This document shows positions 1-11,820 of a stretch of DNA of 64,000 bases, one piece after another. Every line of letters starts with the position of its first letter. Within the stretch, counting starts at the first letter, position 1. The notes beneath the pieces are model-generated. The model saw only the letters and a program-made list of their open reading frames with translations. It made no database searches and was not told the origin of the DNA. A program made the position numbers and the translations under genes. Source of the stretch: Roseateles oligotrophus (GTDB lineage: Bacteria > Pseudomonadota > Gammaproteobacteria > Burkholderiales > Burkholderiaceae_C); assembly GCF_014204525.1 (NCBI RefSeq), contig NZ_JACHLP010000004.1, positions 434,001 through 498,000 of the forward strand, written 5' to 3'.

Positions 1-494
1 CGGCCGGCGCCGTGCTCTACCGCATGGCCGAGTTCGCCAGCCGCTACTGGTCTTTCAAAAGCCGCACCCTGGATGCGCCTACCAATGAGCGCCTGATGCT
101 GCTGTCGCGCCGTCTGTTCGGCTGGATCGACTATCTGCCCGCCCGTCTGACCGCCACCGGCTTCACCATCGTGGGCAATTTCGAGGAAGCGGTGAATGGC
201 TGGCGGCGCGACGCCAAGCTGTGGCTGCATCCCAATGAGGGCATCATCCTGGCCTCGGCCGCCGGTGCCCTGGGCCTGCAACTGGGCGGGGTGGCCGCGC
301 CCGGCGTGACGCCCGACCGCAGCAAGACCTTCAATTCCGGCGTGGATGCCGACGCCACCGGCGCCGATGGCTCCACCCCGGGGCAGCCCCCTCAGCTAGG
401 GCATTTGCAGAGCGTGGTGGGCCTGATTTGGCGCTCCGTGGTGCTGTGGATGTTGCTGCTGGCCTTGCTGACCCTGGCCAATTTGCTGGGTTGA
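1..494 (+). CDS. CobD/CbiB family protein (5' truncated by window edge)
   Basis: The open frame runs in from the left edge, so only about 160 C-terminal residues of a protein usually near 310 are present. The stretch with YLPARLTA, followed by NGWRRDAKLW and a hydrophobic C-terminal helix, matches the CobD/CbiB family, which includes the membrane enzyme that joins adenosylcobyric acid to an aminopropanol derivative in cobalamin synthesis. In Burkholderiales many copies are annotated only as CobD/CbiB family and may lie outside a cobalamin operon. No other cobalamin gene is visible here. The family call is fairly sure; the exact function is not. Confidence 0.8.
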   Translation, partial: AGAVLYRMAEFASRYWSFKSRTLDAPTNERLMLLSRRLFGWIDYLPARLTATGFTIVGNFEEAVNGWRRDAKLWLHPNEGIILASAAGALGLQLGGVAAPGVTPDRSKTFNSGVDADATGADGSTPGQPPQLGHLQSVVGLIWRSVVLWMLLLALLTLANLLG

Positions 495-562
495 GCTGCG
501 GCTGCGGGCCTGCTGCAGGCGCTTGCAGGCCACAGACTTTGGTATTCGTGCGCGCTAAGGGC

Positions 563-589
563 TAAAGTTAGCGGTGTTCCGGTCGATAG
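563..589 (+). promoter_or_regulatory. Sigma-28 (FliA) type promoter
   Basis: TAAAGTTA, then 11 nt, then GTCGATAG. The sigma-28 consensus is TAAAGTTT-N11-GCCGATAA, so 7 of 8 and 6 of 8 bases match with exact spacing. It lies about 100 nt before the start codon at 691. The transcribed leader would hold three short inverted repeats: AGAGGG/CCCTCT at 588-606, GACC/GGTC near 613-624 and GCCGAC/GTCGGC at 631-660. The function is inferred from the consensus match only. Confidence 0.6.
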
Positions 590-690
590 AGGGCTTAGAA
601 CCCTCTCAATCCGACCTCTGGGTCAGCTCTGCCGACCGTCAGCGCTGGCCTTGAGTCGGCCTTGCAAAGTCTTCCTCGCGGAGGTTTGCC

Positions 691-1095
691 ATGATTTCAT
701 CAGTGACGTCCTCATCAGTTCCCGACCCCGGCCTGGCTGCTCTGCGTCCAACGGCCGAGGATCTCAGCAAGAAGCGCGATGCCAGTGCCGCCCCTGCATC
801 GGCTCCCGTGGGCAGCGGCGACAGCGATTCCGCCGTGGTTCAGCTGTCTTCGGAAGCCGTGCGCCTGTCTGGCCAGGCCAGTGACAAGCCGGCGGCTGCC
901 ACCAGCGTCAAGAAGTATGCCGATGCCGATGCCAACCAGGATGGCCGCGTCAGCGTGCTGGAGGCCCGGGCCTACGACTTCGCCCATCCCACCATCCCCA
1001 AGCCGGAGCGTGATGGCGACCAACCCCCGGCGCGCAGCGCCATGGCCGATGTAAAGGCTTATGAGGCCGTGGCCCGTGCGGGCCGCAGCGTCTGA
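691..1095 (+). CDS. Small hypothetical protein with one EF-hand-like loop
   Basis: 134 residues with no signal peptide or membrane segment. The N-terminal half is low-complexity and rich in Ser, Ala and Asp. The sequence VVQLSSEAVRLSG near the middle resembles short motifs seen in FlgM-like and other flagellum-linked proteins, but FlgM homology is not established. Around residue 75, DADANQDGRVSVLE fits a single EF-hand calcium loop (D-x-D-x-N-x-D-G). The start has a good GGAGG ribosome site 6 nt upstream. It sits alone behind a sigma-28-like promoter, which suggests flagellar co-regulation. Its function is unknown. Confidence 0.7.
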   Translation: MISSVTSSSVPDPGLAALRPTAEDLSKKRDASAAPASAPVGSGDSDSAVVQLSSEAVRLSGQASDKPAAATSVKKYADADANQDGRVSVLEARAYDFAHPTIPKPERDGDQPPARSAMADVKAYEAVARAGRSV

Positions 1096-1120
1096 CGCAG
1101 GCTTTCTTTTTCCCCAAACA

Positions 1121-1144
1121 AAAGGCCCGCAATTGCGGGCCTTT
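1121..1144. terminator. Bidirectional intrinsic terminator
   Basis: AAAGGCCCGC-AATT-GCGGGCCTTT is a perfect inverted repeat between converging genes. The reverse strand continues with TTTTGTTT, so it best serves the Tim44 gene; the forward strand has a shorter T run. Confidence 0.75.
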
Positions 1145-1180
1145 GCTTTGGTGCGCGGGGATGCGGATCCCCGGCTAGTC

Positions 1181-2125
1181 TCAGCTGCGGGCTTGGATGC
1201 CGGCAATCGCCCATTCACGGCTTTCGTCCAGGGGGCGAACCAGATGCCAGACTTCGTCGAAGTTCTCGGCCGCCGCCTCGCTCTGCTCGCGGATCAGGCC
1301 CCAGAAGCGCACGCTGACGATCTGTTGGCCGTTTTCCTGCGCGCGCTCGACGATTTGTGCGTCCAGTTGCAAGACATCGGTGCGCTGCGCGGCACCCTTG
1401 CGATCCAGCAGTTCTTGCTGCACGACGCCGAACATCTCGGGCGTGGTGAAGCGGCGCAGATCGTTCTGGTCACCGGCATCGTTGGCGGCTTGCAGGCGGA
1501 TGAAAACGCGCTTGGCCAGTTGCTCAAAGCCGGCCGTGTCGAAGCCATCGTTGACAGGCAGGGCCGGGCCGTTACCCGCGGCCAGCGGCGCGGCTGCTGC
1601 GGGCGACAGGCTGTTGAACAGATTCGTGCTGGGGGCGGCCACCGGCTGGGGCTGCGCGGGCGCCGGGCCGCTGGCCGGGAAGGGTGCGCCGGCACCGGCG
1701 AACTGCATGCCTTGGGATTTGGCCTTGTTGGCCGCAAAGCGGCGCATCAGGAAGCCGATCAGCATGAAGGCGGCGAAGCCGATCAACAGCATGGTCACGA
1801 TATTGGCCAGGGCGCCGCCCATGCCAAAGTGGCTGAACAGGGCGGCGATACCCAAGCCGGCGGCCAGGCCGGCGAGCGGGCCCATCCAGTTGCGCTTGGG
1901 TGCGGCAGCGGGCGGGGTGGCCATGGGGGCTGCGGGCGCGGCTTGCTGGGGCGCGGCCTGCTGGGCGGGCGCGCCCTTGCTGGCCTCGTGCGGCTGCGTC
2001 GGGGTGGCCCGCTTCATGCCGGAGGAGCCGCCACCGCCCAGGCGCTTGGCATGGGCATCGAAAGAGGCGACGCCCAGTGCGCAAACGGCAATCAAAGCTG
2101 ACAGAACCATACGTTTCACAAACAT
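1181..2125 (-). CDS. Tim44-domain membrane protein
   Basis: 314 residues. An N-terminal signal-like segment ends near AHA-K at residue 26. A Pro/Ala/Gln-rich linker follows, then two hydrophobic stretches at about 82-98 and 107-127. A C-terminal Tim44-like domain spans about 195-312 and includes LQAANDAGDQNDLRRFTTPEM. Bacterial Tim44-like proteins are found at the inner membrane, and their role is unsettled. The gene ends at the shared terminator, and 94 nt separate it from the SDR gene end. The family call rests on the overall layout and the C-terminal motif. Confidence 0.85.
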   Translation of the reverse strand: MFVKRMVLSALIAVCALGVASFDAHAKRLGGGGSSGMKRATPTQPHEASKGAPAQQAAPQQAAPAAPMATPPAAAPKRNWMGPLAGLAAGLGIAALFSHFGMGGALANIVTMLLIGFAAFMLIGFLMRRFAANKAKSQGMQFAGAGAPFPASGPAPAQPQPVAAPSTNLFNSLSPAAAAPLAAGNGPALPVNDGFDTAGFEQLAKRVFIRLQAANDAGDQNDLRRFTTPEMFGVVQQELLDRKGAAQRTDVLQLDAQIVERAQENGQQIVSVRFWGLIREQSEAAAENFDEVWHLVRPLDESREWAIAGIQARS

Positions 2126-2219
2126 CTCCTGAATTGCCGCGAGGGCCTGGGTGCAAAAGTGGGGCCAGGGTAAGCGATTTCAAGTCGGGCTTGTTCGCGC
2201 ATCGCCCTGCCGCTGTGCT

Positions 2220-2990
2220 TCAGGCCTCTCGCACATCGGCCAGCACGGTGCTGCCGAAATCGGGCCGGGCCAGGAATTTGAGCACCTTGGCCGCCGCGTC
2301 CTCGGGGCTGCTGAGAAGGCCCGCGTTCTTGAAGTTGGCGAATACGGCCTGGTCGGGGAATTTGGCCGGGTCGCCGCCGCGCAGCTGGACCTGCATCTCG
2401 GTGTCGATGATGCCGGGCGCCAGGGAGACGATGGCGGCACCGTCCGGCTTGGCCGCTTCGTCCAGGGCCATGGCGCGGGAGAGATTGTCCATGCCGGCCT
2501 TGGCCGCGCAGTAGGGGGCGGCGCCGGCCATGGCGCGGCGGCCCAGGCCGGAGGAGATATTCAGCACCCGCCGCGCCCGCCCCAGGCCGGCCGTGCCGCG
2601 CAGAAAGGCGCTGCTGAGCAGCAAGCAGGCCTCCAAGCCCACGCGCAAGGCGTTGGAGAGTTCGGCCAGCGAGGCTTCTTCCACCGGGCCGGGGGCCGTG
2701 ACCACGCCGGCGTTATTGATCAAGCAGGCCTGGCTGAAACGGTGCTGGGGCTGGGGCTGGGCCTCCAGCCATTGCTGCAGGGCCTGGGCGGCGGCCAGGG
2801 GCTCGGCCAGGTCCAGCTCCCATTGCTGCAGCTCGGCGCCCAGGGCCTGGGCGGCGGCGTCCAGGCCGGCGCTGCGCCGGCGCGAGATGCCTATCACCAG
2901 ATGCTCGGGGTTCAGCAACTGGCGGGCGATGGCCTCGCCCATGCCGCGCGAGGCGCCGGTGATGATGAAGAGTTGCTTGGCTGGGCTCAT
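2220..2990 (-). CDS. SDR family oxidoreductase
   Basis: 256 residues of classical short-chain dehydrogenase type. The NAD(P)-binding TGASRGMG is at 11-18, NNAG at 92-95, catalytic Ser147 lies in the NISSG stretch, and YxxxK is at Tyr160-Lys164. Arg residues after the second strand (ISRRR) suggest NADP(H) preference, which is an inference. The substrate is unknown. Its ATG overlaps the stop of the DUF938 gene by 4 nt (ATGA), so it is the last gene of a reverse operon with the phosphatase, the pseudouridine synthase and the methyltransferase. Confidence 0.9.
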   Translation of the reverse strand: MSPAKQLFIITGASRGMGEAIARQLLNPEHLVIGISRRRSAGLDAAAQALGAELQQWELDLAEPLAAAQALQQWLEAQPQPQHRFSQACLINNAGVVTAPGPVEEASLAELSNALRVGLEACLLLSSAFLRGTAGLGRARRVLNISSGLGRRAMAGAAPYCAAKAGMDNLSRAMALDEAAKPDGAAIVSLAPGIIDTEMQVQLRGGDPAKFPDQAVFANFKNAGLLSSPEDAAAKVLKFLARPDFGSTVLADVREA

Positions 2991-3625
2991 ATGGGGGCTC
3001 CTGGAACTGGGCGGCGCTGGAACACCAGCAGCAGATTGTTGGCGGGCATGCCGAGCTGCTGCACAAGCTGCAGGTCTTGCTCGGCGGCAATGGATTCGAT
3101 GTGGCCCAGGCTGCGCAGGCCCCAGGCCGGGTTGCGGGCACGCAGATCGGCGTCAAAAGCGAGATTGCTGGGCGCGGTGGGCTGGCCCTCGACGATGAAG
3201 GGGCCGTAGACGAGCAGGTGGCCCCCAGCACGCACATGCCGGGCCGCGCCCCGCATCAGCCCGCGGGCGCTGTCCGGCCCCGAGATATGCAGCATATTGG
3301 CGCAGAAGATGGCGTCCACCTGGGCATGGCTGGCCGGCAGAGGCCAGGTCTCTTGGCTGACGTCCAACTGCAGCGGTGCGGGCCCTTGCGGCCACCAGTG
3401 GGGGATGGAGGCCAGGGCGCTGGCCTCCGGGTCCGAGGCCAGCCACTGCCAGCCCGGCAGCAGGGCGGCGAAATGTGCCACATGCTGGCCGCTGCCGCTG
3501 GCGATCTCCAGGGCCAGGCCTTGCGGCGGCAGCAGGCCCAGCAAGGCCTGGCCGATCGGCTGCTTGTTGCGCTCGGCGGCGGGTGAAAAGCGGGCCGCTG
3601 GATGGGCGGGTCTTGCGTCAGACAT
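2987..3625 (-). CDS. DUF938 family class I SAM-dependent methyltransferase
   Basis: 212 residues. The N-terminal RFSPAAERNKQPI is the family hallmark, followed by the SAM-binding LEIASGSGQH and, later, IFCANMLHISG. This whole-length layout is typical of DUF938 proteins, small predicted methyltransferases of unknown substrate found in proteobacteria and in animals. It starts 3 nt after the pseudouridine synthase stop and overlaps the SDR gene by 4 nt, so the genes are almost certainly co-transcribed. Confidence 0.88.
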   Translation of the reverse strand: MSDARPAHPAARFSPAAERNKQPIGQALLGLLPPQGLALEIASGSGQHVAHFAALLPGWQWLASDPEASALASIPHWWPQGPAPLQLDVSQETWPLPASHAQVDAIFCANMLHISGPDSARGLMRGAARHVRAGGHLLVYGPFIVEGQPTAPSNLAFDADLRARNPAWGLRSLGHIESIAAEQDLQLVQQLGMPANNLLLVFQRRPVPGAPI

Positions 3626-3628
3626 GGT

Positions 3629-4273
3629 TCAGAACTCCGGTGGGCAATCGATCTGCAGGCCCCAGTCGGGCAAATGCAGGCTGCGGGCATGCAAGCACAT
3701 GCGCAGGCCCGGCAGCTCGGCGGCGGGTGCCTGGTCTTGCGGGCCGCTGTACAGCGTGTCGCCGACGATGGGGTGACCCAGGGCCAGCATATGCACGCGC
3801 AGCTGGTGGGTGCGGCCGGTCAGCGGCTCCAGCAGCACGCGGCTGTTGGGGCCCTCGTGGCCCAGCAGGCGGTAGCGGGTCTGCGAGGGCTTGCCATGTT
3901 CAAAATCAATTTTCTGGCGCGGGCGATTGGGCCAGTCGGTCTGCAGGGGTAGATCCACCGTCTGCCATTCGGCACTGCCGCCGCTCATCGGCAAATGCCC
4001 TTGCAGCAGGGCTTCGTAGCCTTTGTGCACCCGCCGCTCGGCAAAGGCGAGGCTCAAGCAGCGCTGCATGGCCGGGCCACGCGCCAGCAGCAGCAGGCCC
4101 GAGGTGGCCTGGTCCAGGCGGTGCACGATCAAGGCCTCGGGGTAGTGCTGCTGCACCCGGTGGATGGCGCAATCCTGCTTGTCCGGCCCGCGGCCGGGCA
4201 CCGACAAGAGGCCGCCGGGTTTGTTGACCAGCAGCAAGTCGTCGCCCACGAAAACCGGCGCCAGGCCTTGCAT
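3629..4273 (-). CDS. RluA family pseudouridine synthase
   Basis: 214 residues, near the size of the short RluA class. It converts specific uridines in rRNA or tRNA to pseudouridine. HRLDQATSG at 51-59 is the family motif II, and Asp54 is the catalytic aspartate. LLVNKPGGLLSVPG near the N terminus and LLEPLTGRTHQLRVHM toward the C terminus are further RluA-type motifs. There is no S4 RNA-binding domain. The ATG directly abuts the phosphatase stop. The size suggests RluA itself, but the substrate cannot be read from the sequence. Confidence 0.9.
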   Translation of the reverse strand: MQGLAPVFVGDDLLLVNKPGGLLSVPGRGPDKQDCAIHRVQQHYPEALIVHRLDQATSGLLLLARGPAMQRCLSLAFAERRVHKGYEALLQGHLPMSGGSAEWQTVDLPLQTDWPNRPRQKIDFEHGKPSQTRYRLLGHEGPNSRVLLEPLTGRTHQLRVHMLALGHPIVGDTLYSGPQDQAPAAELPGLRMCLHARSLHLPDWGLQIDCPPEF

Positions 4274-4756
4274 TCAGAACCTGTCCACCCAGCCCGACTG
4301 CAGGGCGGATTGCGGGCTGGCCCCGGCCGCCCGCACGGCCTGCAGGGCGGCATCGCGGTCCTGGCCCAGAGACTTCAACACACAGGCCGCCACCGTGCCG
4401 GTGCGGCCTATGCCGGCGGCGCAGTGCAGCAAGACCTGGTCGCCCAGTTGCAGGCTGTGGCAGATCTGCTCCACGCCCTGGCGAAAGGCCTGTGGGTCGG
4501 CGCCCAGGCCGAAGTCGCGCATGGGCAGGTGTTGCCAGCGAAAGGGCAGGCGGCCCTCGGCAATCGCCTTGTGGTAGCCGGGCGAGAGCTGGGCCACCTC
4601 CTCCAGCGGGTTGAGGCAGACCACCAGGCTCAGCTGGCGCAGCCGCGCCTCGTCCAGAAAGGCGCCCCAGGACTCCAGGCGGCCGGGCATGGACTGCAGC
4701 CACAGGCGGCCGGTGGCGCTGCTGGCAGCGGGCAGGGGCAGAGGACGGAATGGCAT
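4274..4756 (-). CDS. Dual-specificity/tyrosine phosphatase-like protein
   Basis: 160 residues. The P-loop HCAAGIGRTG places Cys112 and Arg118 in the CX5R signature of cysteine-based phosphatases. Asp81 in MRDFGLGADP is a candidate general acid. No signal peptide is seen, so it is probably cytosolic. It is the first gene of a four-gene reverse operon whose members touch or overlap. The substrate is unknown: it could be a phosphoprotein, a phosphoinositide-like molecule or a nucleotide. The ribosome site before the ATG is weak. Confidence 0.85.
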   Translation of the reverse strand: MPFRPLPLPAASSATGRLWLQSMPGRLESWGAFLDEARLRQLSLVVCLNPLEEVAQLSPGYHKAIAEGRLPFRWQHLPMRDFGLGADPQAFRQGVEQICHSLQLGDQVLLHCAAGIGRTGTVAACVLKSLGQDRDAALQAVRAAGASPQSALQSGWVDRF

Positions 4757-5097
4757 GGAGCGGGGTGGCAGCTGGACAGGCCCGCATTGTGCCCCCGAGA
4801 TGGTGGTGAGCCCCTCGCCCAGTCTCGCCCTGCTGAACGCGGGCGAGCCTGGTCGGTCCCCCGAGGGGACGAGGCCGACTGCGGCATTGAGCCGCTGTCG
4901 GCCTCAGGCGGGCCGGCTTGGGAGCGGCCCGGCGCTCGGCCCGAAATACCCTGTTCTTATGCGTCATGGGTGCCGCGAACGCGGCATGGATAAAGAGGTG
5001 TGAATAGACCTGCGGCGCCCGTAGTTAATCAATAAAAAGTTTGTTTATTTGGCGGGCCGTGGCAGCATGCCGCGCATCGATCACGCGAAGGCAGCCC
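4757..5097. other. Divergent intergenic region with palindromes
   Basis: 341 nt between the reverse phosphatase operon and the forward MFS gene. No coding frame is convincing. It holds GTCCCC/GGGGAC inside a longer GTCGG/CCGAC hairpin near 4855-4880, a perfect dyad TGCCGCG-AA-CGCGGCA at 4971-4986, and an AT-rich dyad just before the MFS gene (separate entry). Confidence 0.6.
5031..5049. promoter_or_regulatory. AT-rich dyad, candidate operator of the MFS-regulator pair
   Basis: AATAAA-AAGTTTG-TTTATT, an inverted repeat that stands out in GC-rich DNA. It lies 49 nt before the MFS start codon. The coupled SufR-like regulator gene at 6327 makes it a natural candidate binding site. Binding is inferred, not shown. 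Confidence 0.4.
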
Positions 5098-6330
5098 ATG
5101 GACGGCAGTTCCACCCCCTTGCAGCTCAAGCACCCGACCTGGGTCTTGCTGGCCATCTGCGCCATGGCCTTGATGAGCACGGCCGGTGTGGCCATGCCCT
5201 ATCCCATCCTGGCGCCCATCTTTGTGGGCGGGCCGGTGGATGATTTCACCCACTTTGCCGGCCTGGAGCCCAAGTTTTTGATGGGCGTGGCGCTGGCGGC
5301 CAATCCCCTGGGCATTCTGATCGGCAGCCTGTTCATCGGCCCGATGTCGGACCGCTACGGCCGCCGCACGGTGCTGGCGCTGACGCTCAGCGCCACCTTG
5401 CTGGGCTATCTGGCCACGGCGCTGGCCCTGGGGGAGCGGGCCTATCTGCTCTTTGTGCTGGCCCGCTTCATCACCGGCCTGACCGAGAGCAATGTGGCCG
5501 TGGCCCGCGCCTTGCTGGCCGATATGCATGGGCAGATCGACCGCACCCGTGGCTTCGCCTGGCTCAATGCCTGCTTGTACATGGGATGGTTGCTAGGCCC
5601 CCTGGTCGGCGGCCTGACCCTGCCGCTGGGCGAGCCCCTGCCCTTTGTGCTGGCGGGCCTGGCCATGCTGCCCTGCCTGCTGGTCTTGCTGCTGTGGGTG
5701 CCGGGCCAGCGGCCGGGCGAGCGGCAGGCCTGGTCCTGGCGAGCCTTGTGGTCGCAGCAGGCCCTGGGCCTGCTGGCCAAGGATCGGGCCTTGCTGGCGC
5801 TCTTCATGGTGCAGCTGGCCTACACGGCAGGCATCAATGCCTTGTACGAGTTTGCGCCGCTGTGGATGCTGGAAAACCTGGGCCTGGACAGCCGCGGCAT
5901 CGCCTGGGTGACGGCGGCGCAATGCGCGGCCATGACCCTGGCCAGCGTGGTGGCCGGCAAGCTCAAGGCCAGCGCCCGGCCGCTGCGGCGGGCCGCGCTG
6001 CTGGCCCTGTGCGCGGCCCTGGGCCTGAGTCTGCTGGCCTGGCTGCCCGGTGCCCAGGGCGTGCTGGCCATCGTGGCGCTGGGTGTGCCGCTGGCGCTCT
6101 ACAACGCGGTGCTGCCGGCCTGGGTGTCCGAGCGTTTCGCCGCCTACGGTCAAGGCCGGGTGATGGGTTTGCTGTCCACCGTGTTCTGCATGGCCAATGT
6201 GCTGGTGGCCTTGGCCGGCGGCGCGATTGCGGTCCTGTCCACCCGCTGGATCATGGGCCTGGGGGGCCTGACCTGCGTGCTGGCCGCCCTGGCCTTGCTG
6301 CGCCTGGCGCGTCTGGAGGGCCAGCGATGA
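5098..6330 (+). CDS. MFS transporter
   Basis: 410 residues with about 12 predicted membrane helices. GPMSDRYGRRT between helices 2 and 3 is the classic MFS motif A. The ATG at 5098 was chosen because upstream in-frame codons lack a ribosome site and would add a polar stretch before the first helix. The stop overlaps the ATG of the following regulator gene (ATGA), so the pair is co-transcribed and probably translationally coupled. The substrate is unknown; drug or metabolite export is typical for this class when paired with a local regulator. Confidence 0.9.
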   Translation: MDGSSTPLQLKHPTWVLLAICAMALMSTAGVAMPYPILAPIFVGGPVDDFTHFAGLEPKFLMGVALAANPLGILIGSLFIGPMSDRYGRRTVLALTLSATLLGYLATALALGERAYLLFVLARFITGLTESNVAVARALLADMHGQIDRTRGFAWLNACLYMGWLLGPLVGGLTLPLGEPLPFVLAGLAMLPCLLVLLLWVPGQRPGERQAWSWRALWSQQALGLLAKDRALLALFMVQLAYTAGINALYEFAPLWMLENLGLDSRGIAWVTAAQCAAMTLASVVAGKLKASARPLRRAALLALCAALGLSLLAWLPGAQGVLAIVALGVPLALYNAVLPAWVSERFAAYGQGRVMGLLSTVFCMANVLVALAGGAIAVLSTRWIMGLGGLTCVLAALALLRLARLEGQR

Positions 6331-6959
6331 AGGGCCGTGCCGAGCAGCTGCTGTTCCAGCTCAAGAGCCGCGGCCCGCAGCCCGCCGCGACCCTGGCGGC
6401 GGCTTGCGCCATCACCCCCATGGGCGCCCACAAGCAGCTGCAGGAGCTGGCCCTGCAAGGCCTGGTGCAGGCCCAGGACGAGGCGCGCGGCGTGGGCCGG
6501 CCCACCCGGGTCTGGCGCCTGAGCGAGGCCGGCCATGCGCGCTTTCCCGACCGCCACGCCGATCTGGCCCTGGCCTTGATACGGCATACCGCCGAGCTGC
6601 TGGGCCCCGCTGCCCTGGAGCAGCTGATCGCCGCACGCGAGCAAGCCAGCGAGGCCACCTACCTCGCCCGCATGGCCGGCAAGCGCAGCCTGCTCACCCG
6701 CCTCCAGGCCCTGGCCGCCGCGCGCGCGGAGGAGGGCTATATGGCCCGGGTCGAGGTGCAGGGCCGCGGCGCAAACCAGGTCTTGCTGCTGATCGAGGAC
6801 CATTGCCCCATCTGCGCGGCCGCGCGCGAATGCCAGGGCTTTTGCCGCTCGGAGCTGGCCTTGTTCCAGCGCTGCCTGGGCCCGCAGGTGGCGCTGAGGC
6901 GCAGCGAGCATGTGCTGGCCGGTGCGCGTCGCTGTGTCTACGAGGTCCGGGCGTCTTGA
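6327..6959 (+). CDS. SufR-like HTH transcriptional regulator with Cys cluster
   Basis: 210 residues. A winged helix-turn-helix occupies about 1-65, including QPAATLAAACAITPMGAHK and a GVGRPTRVW wing. The C-terminal part carries Cys160, Cys163, Cys169 and Cys173 in HCPICAAARECQGFC, an arrangement close to the iron-sulfur-binding cysteines of SufR-type repressors. I infer an Fe-S cluster or other metal/redox sensor. The gene overlaps the MFS gene by 4 nt and overlaps the end of the convergent VTT gene by 22 nt. It probably controls the MFS gene and itself. Confidence 0.85.
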   Translation: MKGRAEQLLFQLKSRGPQPAATLAAACAITPMGAHKQLQELALQGLVQAQDEARGVGRPTRVWRLSEAGHARFPDRHADLALALIRHTAELLGPAALEQLIAAREQASEATYLARMAGKRSLLTRLQALAAARAEEGYMARVEVQGRGANQVLLLIEDHCPICAAARECQGFCRSELALFQRCLGPQVALRRSEHVLAGARRCVYEVRAS

Positions 6960-7645
6960 CGTAGCTGGCGCAGCCAGCGCCGCGCCAGCCAGCCGGCCAG
7001 GGCGATCAGACCGGCCCCCAGGCCTAGCAAGGCGTACAGCCAGGGGCTGGCCTGCTGCAGGGCCTGCAGCAAATCGTTCAGGAAGAAGGCCATCACCAGG
7101 GTGGAGGGCAGCATGCCCAGGGCCGTGCCCAGCAACATCTGCCACAGGCGGATATGGGTGGCGCCGGCCACCAGATTGACCACGGCAAAGGGTGCGATGG
7201 GGACCAGGCGCAGGGCGATGACGGCCAGCAGGCCGCGCTGGCCCAGGCTCTGGCTGATCTGGTTGATGCGCGGGCCGCCGATGCGGCACAAGGCCTCGTG
7301 GCCCAGTATCTGGCCCAGGCCATGGCTGAGGGCGGCGCCCAGCAGGGCCCCGCCCATGGCGCAGAAAAAGCCGGTCAAGGGGCCAAAGGCGGCGATCACC
7401 AGCAGGCTCAGCAGGGTCAGGGGGATGGCCAGGCAGAGCGCCAGGCCCAAGGCCAGCACGGCCCAGGCCGGGCCCGTGGCCTGGCCCAGGGCCTGCAGGC
7501 GCGGCAGCAGCAGCTCGGGGTTCAGGCTTTGGCGCAGCGGCGTGCCGCTCCAGGCCAGGGCCAGGGCGAGCAGCAAGCCCAGGCACAGGGCCAGGGCCAG
7601 CAAGCGGCGCCGCAGGCGGCGGCGCTGATCGTCGTCGGCCGGCAT
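6938..7645 (-). CDS. VTT/TVP38-TMEM64 (DedA-like) membrane protein
   Basis: 235 residues with about six hydrophobic segments. The central ALRLVPIAPFAVVNLVAGAT is the characteristic VTT-domain stretch, and ITLLSLLVIAAFGPL-like helices flank it. Members are inner-membrane proteins, and some DedA-superfamily proteins are linked to lipid carrier flipping. Only 2 nt separate its ATG from the NRPS stop codon, so it is the last gene of the patatin-NRPS operon. A role in handling or moving a lipid-like NRPS product is an inference from that coupling. Confidence 0.87.
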   Translation of the reverse strand: MPADDDQRRRLRRRLLALALCLGLLLALALAWSGTPLRQSLNPELLLPRLQALGQATGPAWAVLALGLALCLAIPLTLLSLLVIAAFGPLTGFFCAMGGALLGAALSHGLGQILGHEALCRIGGPRINQISQSLGQRGLLAVIALRLVPIAPFAVVNLVAGATHIRLWQMLLGTALGMLPSTLVMAFFLNDLLQALQQASPWLYALLGLGAGLIALAGWLARRWLRQLRQDARTS

Positions 7646-7647
7646 GT

Positions 7648-11810
<4,163 letters not shown>

Positions 11811-11820
<10 letters not shown>

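Noticed and set aside
495..562. Terminator after the CobD/CbiB gene
   Set aside because: GGCCTGC/GCAGGCC at 507-531 can pair but lacks a T run, so it was not called a terminator.
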